Below are positions 7,201-12,502 of a stretch of DNA of 12,502 bases, one piece after another (position 1 is the first letter of the stretch; each line of letters opens with the position of its first letter). A program made the position numbers and the translations under genes. The stretch comes from JBFJVZ01 sp041623895 (GTDB lineage: Bacteria > Planctomycetota > Planctomycetia > Pirellulales > Pirellulaceae), in contig JBFJVZ010000213.1 in the NCBI GenBank assembly GCA_041623895.1, positions 1 to 12,502 on the forward strand, read 5' to 3'. The notes beneath the pieces are model-generated. The model had not been told where the DNA came from, did no database searches, and was given only the letters and a program-made list of their open reading frames with translations.

Positions 7201-9539
7201 TCAGTCGATTCCATCGCGCGAATCCGGGTGTCGATTCCTTTCAGAATGCGGCTGGCTGCCGCGGACAAAGATTCCGCCCGCCGATTTCGCTTTTCAATCA
7301 ACGCAACTTTGCGTGATTCGAATGCTGCATAAACTTCCTCGCGACGAGTAGCCAATTGGACGACAAACTCGTCGAATTCAGCAAAGCGTCCTTCCAACTC
7401 TTCTATTTGGACCATCACTTTGGTCAAGTACTCGTCGCACTTATCGGGCGAGTCACAGACATCCAGATATCCTGAAGTGGTTTGTTGCAGCAGTTTCAGT
7501 TGAGATGCGAATTCGGCGCGACCTTCAACGCTGACCAGTTCGCTGACCCGGGCCTTCAACGCGCTTCGAACTCGGTTGAGCGAAGCAAACACGTCGCCGA
7601 TCGAGTCGATGATCTCCGTCCGTTTGGTGGCATCATCGATCCGCAGATTGCTAACGGTTTCGGTCAACAGCTCCAGCTGAGACGCTGCCTGATCAATTTC
7701 TTCACCCAGTTTCTTTGCTTCGGCGACGGTGGCGACTTCGCCGACTTTGGCTGCGGCGGTTTCCACGCGCTGCTCGTAGGGCACAAGCGATCCTGGAGTC
7801 AGCAAAAAATCGACGCAGCGGCGGCTAATTCTTTCGGCCCGCTCGGCCGTCGATTTTTCAAGCTCTTCGATGATCGACTCGTCGACATAGCGCAGCTCTT
7901 TCAGTCCCAGCGCGTGTCCCCGCTGCTCGCGCAATTGAGCCAAGGCGGAAACGAAGTCATCAATCGACTCGAAACGGCTTCGCTCAATGTGCTTGATCAA
8001 CTCGCCGATCGCTTTTTGCACCTCGGCCGTCCGCTGGGATGTATCACCTCGAACGCGGACGACTTTCTCGTATTCCTCGACAGCCGCCTTGGCCGCCTCG
8101 CGAATCTTCTGCAGCGGCTCGGCCAGATTTTCGGTTTCTTGCTTGTCGATCCAGAAGTGGCTGTCCAGTACATCCGACGATTTCTTTACCAAGTCGACGT
8201 ACAAGCCGTCGTAGCTGTCTTCCTTGTCGATCAGCTGCAACAGTTCGCTGCATTCGGCCATCCCGCGGACGATTTCTTTGTTGCCGATTTTGAAGAGCAG
8301 TGAATCGGTTTTCTTATCAGCGACGTAGTTGGCGCCGGTAAACGGTGTTTGCCAGATTTGGATCGCGTGGTGTTTTTGCGGCTCCTGTCCGCCGCCAAAG
8401 CAAACCATTTCGCCGCCTTCGAACAGCGTCTGGCCGTGGCAAACCAGCGGCGTGTCGACGGTATGTTTGATGACGTTGTAGCGGAGTTGCAGGTAAGTCC
8501 CATGTTCGGGCGAATAGAACAGATACAGGTAGTCTTCGCCGTTGGATGAGGCGACGGTGCGTTGATATCGCATGTCGGTCAGCCCGTGGTCGAATTGCTT
8601 GAATTCGCCTGTTTGCAAATAGTAGCCGCCCGGAAAAATCAAGCCCTGGTCGCTCGGCAACATCACGCAACACTGTTCGATGTCGTCCAGACGCATCGCT
8701 TGCTGGATCTTGCCGTTGTAGACCAGGTAACGCGTTTGTTGTTCCTGATACGGCCGCATCTTTAGCAGTATCAGGTTGCCGACGATCGTGTAATGGATCT
8801 CGGCGTCATCCAGCGTTTGGTCACGATGCTCGACCGGCTCGGCGTAGATTCCTTCGCCGCTATCGGTGTTGTTTTCCACCTTAATTGTCAAGTCACCGCC
8901 AACGGTCTCGACAAAGATACGGTCCGCGATAGAGATATGTGGATGGGCGCCATAATGGTGCTGGTCACGGTTGGTTCGCAGCCAGCGGAATTCGTGTTGA
9001 TCCGGGTCACGGACTTCGTGTTCGCTACGATTATCCAGGTACTCGATCGAATCGGGCGTCATGCGCCACTTGAATGTCTTGATATCGCGGGTTGTTTTTC
9101 CAACCTGAAAGACCATGTGCAAGATTGGCCCGGCGCGAAAGAAGCGGGCAAAAGTCGTGCCTTTATAGAAACGATACAACTCGTGAAAATCGTTCCTGAA
9201 CCGATCGTCACCAATCAATTCGAGCGAATCGCTGTGGAATTGATGGTCGGCAAACCGGTAGACCGAAAAGACATCAGCGAGTCCGATCTCCGTTTTCAGG
9301 CCAAACTGAACGTTGTAGCCAAACAGAAACTTGTCACCGATCGAAACCAGATCACGCGGCACGCAATTGTGCTCGGTGGTCACGCGCTCGGTTGTCAGCA
9401 ACGTGGTTTCGATGTTGCCGAAGACCTCGCCGCGAGCTTCGTTCAGTCTGGCCAACCGCGTGCGCAAATCTCCCGCTGCGTCCCGCAATCGATTGCGAAG
9501 AACCTCATAGGTGCCGGCAGCGAGTTGGGTGTCGGTCAT
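4296..9539 (-). CDS. Giant AAA+ ATPase with DUF3686-type N-terminus ('DNA repair ATPase')
   Basis: This 1747-residue soluble protein is in the length range of a bacterial family labelled 'DNA repair ATPase', a name without functional proof that I know of. Residues 1-~465 form a beta-rich domain (GTYEVLRNRL, TEHNCVPRDLVSIGD, HPHISI...VETVGGDLTIKVEN, LPSDQGLIFPGGYYL) that I recall as Pfam DUF3686. Residues ~470-840 are charged and coiled-coil-like. A conserved VNTQPLDLTT (852-861) opens a mostly helical region. The AAA+ core follows: Walker A SPPGYGKTT (1265-1273, K1271), Walker B LYLDDIQH (D1333, D1334), sensor-1 region AGNPYTESGE (N1381) and a likely arginine finger R1399 in MLSNRAD. A helical tail (~1480-1747) ends acidic. 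Walker B has Asp where most AAA+ proteins have catalytic Glu. ATG 9537-9539 gives the expected short leader before GTYEVLR, but no Shine-Dalgarno is visible. It is the last gene after the flotillin (129-bp gap), so a role at the membrane scaffold is likely. Confidence 0.9.
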   Translation of the reverse strand: MTDTQLAAGTYEVLRNRLRDAAGDLRTRLARLNEARGEVFGNIETTLLTTERVTTEHNCVPRDLVSIGDKFLFGYNVQFGLKTEIGLADVFSVYRFADHQFHSDSLELIGDDRFRNDFHELYRFYKGTTFARFFRAGPILHMVFQVGKTTRDIKTFKWRMTPDSIEYLDNRSEHEVRDPDQHEFRWLRTNRDQHHYGAHPHISIADRIFVETVGGDLTIKVENNTDSGEGIYAEPVEHRDQTLDDAEIHYTIVGNLILLKMRPYQEQQTRYLVYNGKIQQAMRLDDIEQCCVMLPSDQGLIFPGGYYLQTGEFKQFDHGLTDMRYQRTVASSNGEDYLYLFYSPEHGTYLQLRYNVIKHTVDTPLVCHGQTLFEGGEMVCFGGGQEPQKHHAIQIWQTPFTGANYVADKKTDSLLFKIGNKEIVRGMAECSELLQLIDKEDSYDGLYVDLVKKSSDVLDSHFWIDKQETENLAEPLQKIREAAKAAVEEYEKVVRVRGDTSQRTAEVQKAIGELIKHIERSRFESIDDFVSALAQLREQRGHALGLKELRYVDESIIEELEKSTAERAERISRRCVDFLLTPGSLVPYEQRVETAAAKVGEVATVAEAKKLGEEIDQAASQLELLTETVSNLRIDDATKRTEIIDSIGDVFASLNRVRSALKARVSELVSVEGRAEFASQLKLLQQTTSGYLDVCDSPDKCDEYLTKVMVQIEELEGRFAEFDEFVVQLATRREEVYAAFESRKVALIEKRNRRAESLSAAASRILKGIDTRIRAMESTDEIAAYFAGDLMVEKIRDIITQLGELDDAVRVGDLQSRLKTIREDATRQLKDRQDLYEDGGDVIRLGDKRFAVNTQPLDLTTVVRDGAMCLHLTGTQYFQPLSDEALCAAKDLWNQELVSENQDVYRAEFLAIDLFEHPELPTDPAKLDAAWVQTQIAGRFDEGYAKGVHDQDTAAILKSLLEIDGMIDLLRHPPSLRAASQLWYGRLLAAKDRKAMTDWIGGFAKLAKAYPKAQPAVEFRSRLAELAEVDRNLWQPVFGRDVSAERIAGYLFDQLIATPRKPVCSGKAARLFDEFLAAIPEADRDKLLTQAIKTADADPVKAFILARNWANAFLQTHGRHDEADPAEYYADELAWIIQAGGTSAMRIADASVAGTLEGLAGSHPRINKGKYVIHYHELLRRVRRYREDVVPRFRELHETKNRIVDQSREEMRLDEFKPRVLTSFVRNRLIDEVYLPLVGDNLAKQMGAAGEDKRTDRMGLLLLISPPGYGKTTLMEYIANRLGVVFMKINGPAIGHGVTSLDPAEAPNAAAREEIERLNLALEMGDNMMLYLDDIQHTHPELLQKFISLCDATRKIEGVRNGKTRTYDLRGRRVAVVMAGNPYTESGERFQIPDMLSNRADVYNLGEIIGDAADAFEMSYLENCLTSNPTLAPLSTAPPEDARAVIRAAERDTMEGLELQSNFSMDQVRDMYEVTRKLIRVRDVVLRVNRTYIRSAAQADTYRTEPPFKLQGSYRNMNRIAERVASVMNEAELQSLIISNYEQDAQTLTTDNEANVLKFKELMGILTAEEQQRWDAIKYAFVESVRMAGMDNEDQAAQLMRQLASMRDGLESIRQVISRAIAVGDEGAEERMDARIDSLRHSLTVTGSELAEKLQATGRQLERIAEQQASAEPPDQKVFVQHKVPRVLADLVKGQFHLMQEWLRPLLAEAIDNGRDLDRLRAQLDSMLANYQQIEKTFDSASDDQPG

Positions 9540-9560
9540 GAAATGCGACTAGTGTTTTGG

Positions 9561-9583
9561 GAGGGCGAGGCTCCTGTCGAGCC
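9561..9583. repeat. Short GC-rich hairpin, possible dispersed repeat, in the flotillin-ATPase gap
   Basis: Inside the 129-bp gap (9540-9668) the segment GAGGGCGAGGCTCCTGTCGA, continuing to GCC at 9583, contains a hairpin GGCTC-CTGTC-GAGCC (9569-9583). The minus-strand form, GGCTCGACAGGAGCCTCGCC then CTCCC, resembles a motif I remember as recurrent between genes in planctomycete genomes; this needs counting. The rest of the gap shows no gene or promoter I can support, and the two flanking genes remain in the same direction. Confidence 0.4.
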
Positions 9584-9668
9584 GACGGGCCTGACGATCA
9601 CGGCTCAGCGAACGCTCGGCCCTGCTGGTGGCCATTTTCGCAGCCCTCGACTCGGGACTGACCAGTGC

Positions 9669-11798
9669 TTACGCCTTTTTTCCGTTGCTGCCTGCGGCTG
9701 TGGCGGTCAGCAATCGTCCTGCCTTTTGATCAGCGATGTTGGCGGTTCCGGCCATGCCCAACAAGCTGGTCAACTGCGACTTGACGTCTTCGGTGTCAGC
9801 CAATCCCATCATTTTGGCGATCAACGCCGCGATGGAAAGATCTTTGACGCCGTCGGTATCCAAGTTGAATTGACTGATCATGCTGGTCAGTTGGTCCTTA
9901 AAATACTCCGCATTGCCGTCAAAGAATGTGTCCTTGATGTCGGTCGCGACACGGCTGTTGTAGACGAATCGGTCGATCGCCTTGCCGCCTTTGACAGCGG
10001 AAGTGATCTGCTCGAAGAATTCGCCGTCGCCACCGACAATATCGATGCGAGCTGACTTGAGTGCGTCGCCGATCACACCCGCCTGACTTTCGGCAATGCC
10101 GCGCTGCGCGTCGATAGCTGCGATCTCGACGTCCTTTTCTTTGTTCAGCTGCAGCTTGAATTCTTCGTGTTCCTTGCCGACGCTGTCCAAGACCTTCATG
10201 GCTTCGGCTTTCTCGGTAATTCCGGTCGCTTCGCTGCGGTACTTTTCCAAGTCGACGTTGGCTTCGGCCAGTCCCTGCTTTTCGATCGCGGCTGCTTTTG
10301 CTTCGATGCCCTTGGCTTCGGCAACGGCTTTCTTCTCCAAGACGACTGCCTCGGCGGTGCCCTCTTTTTCCAAGCTGACAGCTTTGGCTTCCTGCACGGT
10401 CGCATCGGCCAAACCGGGAGCCGCCTTGGTGGCAGCGGTGGCTTCGGCCAGCATTTTCTGGGCAGCGGTGTCTTTTTCCGCAGCATCTTTTTTGGCTTCG
10501 GCTTCGATACGAATCTTTTCCGCCAACAGCTCGCTGGCTTCTTTTTCAGCCTGAGCAAGTTTGGTTTGGCGAATCAGTTCTTCTTCGGCCTTCATCTGAG
10601 CGGCGGTGATTTGCACCTTCTTTAGTCGCTCGGCCAGGGCGAATTCTTCGGTGTCCTTGATCCGTTCCTGTTCTTCGACAACCGCTCGTTCGACGGCAAC
10701 ACGCTCGCGAATCACTTCCTGGATATTCCGTTTTTCGACTTCAATCGCCTTTTCCTTTTCGACTTCAGCCACGCCGACGACGCGTAATCGTTCGGTCGCT
10801 TCCAAATCGCGATCACGATTCACTCGTTCCAGTTCGACCGCATCGGTCTTTTCTTTATTGCGCTGAGCGACCAGAACTTGGCGCAGTTTGTTTTCTTCGG
10901 CAACACCGAGTTCTTCTTCGGTGGCGATCCGCGCCCGCTCGGCTTGCAGCCGTTGTTCTTCCTCGACCTTTTTAGCCGACGCTTGTTCGCGGGCAGTAAT
11001 CTCAGCGATTTCACGTCTCTGCTTTTCAACCGCTTCCACGCGCTGGCGTTCCAATTCCAGGATCGTTTCTTCTGCCTCGACGTCTTGCTTCTTGAGCGTC
11101 TTTTCTTTGTCGCGAGTGAACTGGTTTTCCTTGACTTTTTCCTGGGAGGTCAGCTCGGTAATCTTCTTGATACCTTCGGCATCAAGAATGTTGCTGGGAC
11201 TGAGCATTTCCAGCGGAGTTTGTTCCAGGTAGTCGATCGCAGCATCATCCAGGCAGTATCCATTCAGGTCAGTGCCGATCACTTTCAATATTTGGTCTTT
11301 GAACTTATCACGTTGGTCATAAAGTTCGACGAAATCAAAATTCTTGCCAACGGTCTTAAGTGCTTCACTGAATTTGGCGTCAAACAGTTCTCGCAATGTC
11401 TCCAGTTCGCTACAGCGTTTGGCACCAATCGACTGCGCGACTTCTTTCATTTGCTCTTGGGTGCTGTCGACGCGAATGAAGAAAGCGACTTTGATATCGG
11501 CACGAATGTTGTCGCGGCAAATCAATCCCTCGCTGCCTTGACGACTGATTTCAAAGCTTTTCAGCGTCAAGTCCATGTATTCATAGCGATGAATCAACGG
11601 AATGATTAGCCGACCGCCGGCGGAGGTCACATCCAAACCGCCCATGCCGGTTTTTACGATCGCTTTGTCAGGACCGACAACGATGTATTGTTTCTTGGCG
11701 ATGATTGCGACCAAGATCAGAACCACGAGGATCAGAATTACTATGATCCCCACGATCTGAGAGTTTTCGAGTGCTAGCAGTAAAAATGCGAGGCTCAC
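9669..11798 (-). CDS. YqiK-like flotillin (SPFH/band-7 membrane scaffold protein)
   Basis: A 709-residue membrane-anchored scaffold protein. One hydrophobic anchor (about residues 15-34, IVGIIVILILVVLILVAIIA) is followed by an SPFH/band-7 domain (~36-195; QYIVVGPDKAIVKTG, FEISRQGSEG, RDNIRADIKVAFFIRV), a very long Glu/Ala/Lys/Arg-rich coiled coil (~205-565) with the EAKA/EKKAVAEAKG repeats typical of flotillins, and a ~120-residue tail. Flotillins oligomerise through SPFH and coil to organise membrane microdomains. E. coli YqiK, the closest well-known type, is about 550 residues, so this protein is longer, in coil and tail. The start is GTG 11798, overlapping the upstream stop by 4 bp (GTGA) with GGAG 8 nt ahead; this is textbook translational coupling to the NfeD/YqiJ-like gene, the usual flotillin partner. 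The tail (IDIVGGDGEFF, then YNSRVATDIKDTFFDG) is unlike the coil and may contact the downstream ATPase, which is conjecture. Confidence 0.92.
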   Translation of the reverse strand: MSLAFLLLALENSQIVGIIVILILVVLILVAIIAKKQYIVVGPDKAIVKTGMGGLDVTSAGGRLIIPLIHRYEYMDLTLKSFEISRQGSEGLICRDNIRADIKVAFFIRVDSTQEQMKEVAQSIGAKRCSELETLRELFDAKFSEALKTVGKNFDFVELYDQRDKFKDQILKVIGTDLNGYCLDDAAIDYLEQTPLEMLSPSNILDAEGIKKITELTSQEKVKENQFTRDKEKTLKKQDVEAEETILELERQRVEAVEKQRREIAEITAREQASAKKVEEEQRLQAERARIATEEELGVAEENKLRQVLVAQRNKEKTDAVELERVNRDRDLEATERLRVVGVAEVEKEKAIEVEKRNIQEVIRERVAVERAVVEEQERIKDTEEFALAERLKKVQITAAQMKAEEELIRQTKLAQAEKEASELLAEKIRIEAEAKKDAAEKDTAAQKMLAEATAATKAAPGLADATVQEAKAVSLEKEGTAEAVVLEKKAVAEAKGIEAKAAAIEKQGLAEANVDLEKYRSEATGITEKAEAMKVLDSVGKEHEEFKLQLNKEKDVEIAAIDAQRGIAESQAGVIGDALKSARIDIVGGDGEFFEQITSAVKGGKAIDRFVYNSRVATDIKDTFFDGNAEYFKDQLTSMISQFNLDTDGVKDLSIAALIAKMMGLADTEDVKSQLTSLLGMAGTANIADQKAGRLLTATAAGSNGKKA

Positions 11799-11810
11799 AG
11801 TCGTGTCTCC
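11795..11810 (-). promoter_or_regulatory. Shine-Dalgarno and 4-bp stop/start overlap coupling two genes
   Basis: Minus-strand GGAG (11807-11810) stands 8 nt before GTG 11798, and the upstream gene's TGA (11797-11795) shares three bases with that start, giving GTGA. This decides the flotillin start and shows that ribosomes finishing the NfeD/YqiJ-like gene can reinitiate directly on the flotillin, consistent with fixed partner dosage. Confidence 0.85.
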
Positions 11811-12502
11811 GCTTCAAGATTGGTGACGGTGTAAATTCGTTTTTCGCTATCGAACCCGACAATCCGCACTTCCGTTCCCTTCGGAATTGTCGATCCATTG
11901 GTGCGCACATTTAGCAGTAGGGGGGACGCGTCCGTACGAAACTTAGCTTGCCCGAACGTGGGGGTTGCCTCAATCGAGGAAATTTCGCAAGTGCAACCCA
12001 TCAAATGATCCTTGTTGTACTTCGTCGGCTCAACAAAAAATCGAAGCATCGGTTGCGTAAAACCCTTGGTGACTGCAGTGGCAATCACAAAATTGCGAAT
12101 CGTCAGCAATGTGCTGGACATCCACGTCGGCGGAGAATAGTTATTCACGTCGAATGTGAACCACAGCCATGCCGAAACGGCCCAAAACGCGATCGTGAAA
12201 ATCCCTCCCCAGATGACGATCGGCAATCGCCCAAAGTTGGTCCAGCGGACAGCCATCCCACCGAGCCCACCGAACAAGTCGCTGGAAACTTCGGGCAAAT
12301 CTCCATCCGGCGCATCGACGCCCACATCCGGAACATCGACACCCACGTCGGGCACATCAATATCAATGTCCACATCCAGATCGACGTCCGGCGCGCCGAA
12401 GTCCAAATCGACTAAGCCAATCGCAGCCAGCAGCGTGTAGCCGATCATCAAACACGCAAGGATCGACGCCGGCCATAGGGGACCAACAAAGATTTCCTCG
12501 AA
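11795..12502 (-). CDS. NfeD/YqiJ-like membrane protein with OB-fold, 5' end beyond window
   Basis: The frame is open to the right edge, so this is the last 235 residues of the gene. A TTG at 12451 and ATG at 12448 are internal, because the codons before them (IFVGPLWPASILAC) continue straight into the first membrane helix (visible residues ~8-31); the true start should be only a few codons further right. Next come an Asp-rich linker (~32-72), a second helix (~93-116, LPIVIWGGIFTIAFW), a third (~127-147) and a soluble OB-fold-type C-terminal domain (~168-231: GCTCEISSIE, GQAKFRTD, IPKGTEVRIVGFD, IYTVTNLE). This architecture is that of YqiJ/YuaF/NfeD proteins, which pair with flotillins in membrane microdomains. 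It is the first visible gene of the operon and overlaps the flotillin start. The OB-fold probably mediates protein contact; nucleic-acid binding is not implied. Confidence 0.85.
   Translation of the reverse strand, partial: FEEIFVGPLWPASILACLMIGYTLLAAIGLVDLDFGAPDVDLDVDIDIDVPDVGVDVPDVGVDAPDGDLPEVSSDLFGGLGGMAVRWTNFGRLPIVIWGGIFTIAFWAVSAWLWFTFDVNNYSPPTWMSSTLLTIRNFVIATAVTKGFTQPMLRFFVEPTKYNKDHLMGCTCEISSIEATPTFGQAKFRTDASPLLLNVRTNGSTIPKGTEVRIVGFDSEKRIYTVTNLEAETRL
12314..12355 (-). repeat. Two tandem 21-bp units encoding VPDVGVD
   Basis: Two adjacent in-frame 21-bp units (12314-12334 and 12335-12355, 17 of 21 bases identical) encode VPDVGVD twice within the Asp-rich linker of the NfeD/YqiJ-like protein. 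Around them the codons alternate Asp with Val, Leu or Ile, so the linker has probably grown and shrunk by slippage. Fourteen of 37 linker residues (visible 32-68) are Asp. Confidence 0.7.

Noticed and set aside
7482..8303. 273-codon open frame on the plus strand
   Set aside because: It is antisense to the coiled-coil part of the ATPase; biased codon use of Glu/Ala/Leu-rich coils leaves long open antisense frames. Composition is Phe/Gln/Asp-rich and not protein-like.
8793..10055. 420-codon open frame on the plus strand
   Set aside because: It lies antisense to the ATPase N-terminus and the flotillin C-terminus, bridges the gap between them, has no recognisable domain and reads as a shadow of two strongly supported genes.
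10096..11232. CRISPR-like or DNA-level repeats in the flotillin coil
   Set aside because: Similarity among segments comes from Glu/Ala/Lys heptad coding; there is no fixed repeat-spacer unit.
12446..12451. TTG/ATG at 12451/12448 as the start of the NfeD/YqiJ-like gene
   Set aside because: The open frame continues to the window edge and the preceding codons complete the first membrane helix, so the gene is cut by the edge.

Overview
The window looks like a stretch of planctomycete chromosome, probably of the Rhodopirellula/Pirellula group. That view rests on gene content (a DUF3686-type giant AAA+ ATPase in line with a flotillin and an NfeD/YqiJ-like protein, an SLC12-type cotransporter, a LecA-like domain at the end of a conserved unknown protein), on GC content in the mid-50s by eye, and on palindromic intergenic sequences of the kind that litter those genomes. 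No database search was possible, so the assignment is an inference.

Layout, left to right. At 2-583 (+) is the 3' end of a gene entering from the left. It converges on 649-2853 (-), a cation-chloride cotransporter homologue with both the membrane core and the soluble C-terminal domain. Upstream of that on the minus strand lie a TatD-superfamily hydrolase of the EboB type (2928-3767) and an 88-residue unknown protein (3825-4091); a perfect TATAAT box precedes the latter. A 204-bp gap (4092-4295) holds a 70-bp folded palindromic element and a decayed partial copy of its hairpin. The right two thirds is one minus-strand operon, transcribed from beyond the right edge: a membrane/OB-fold NfeD-YqiJ-like protein (11795 to past 12502), a 709-residue YqiK-like flotillin (9669-11798) whose start overlaps the previous stop by 4 bp, and a 1747-residue AAA+ ATPase (4296-9539).

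The right-hand operon is the centre of interest. NfeD/YuaF/YqiJ proteins and flotillins are known partners in membrane microdomains; the third gene adds a very large coiled-coil ATPase, often labelled 'DNA repair ATPase' without functional proof. Gene order and translational coupling suggest a single machine at the inner membrane in which the ATPase remodels or is recruited to a flotillin scaffold. The left-hand minus-strand genes (small protein, hydrolase, transporter) may form a second unit with its own promoter. Each of three gaps between minus-strand genes holds a different palindromic sequence, and one of them reaches nearly to the transporter start. I see no tRNA, rRNA, CRISPR array, transposase or phage gene; apart from these elements the window looks like ordinary vertically inherited chromosome.
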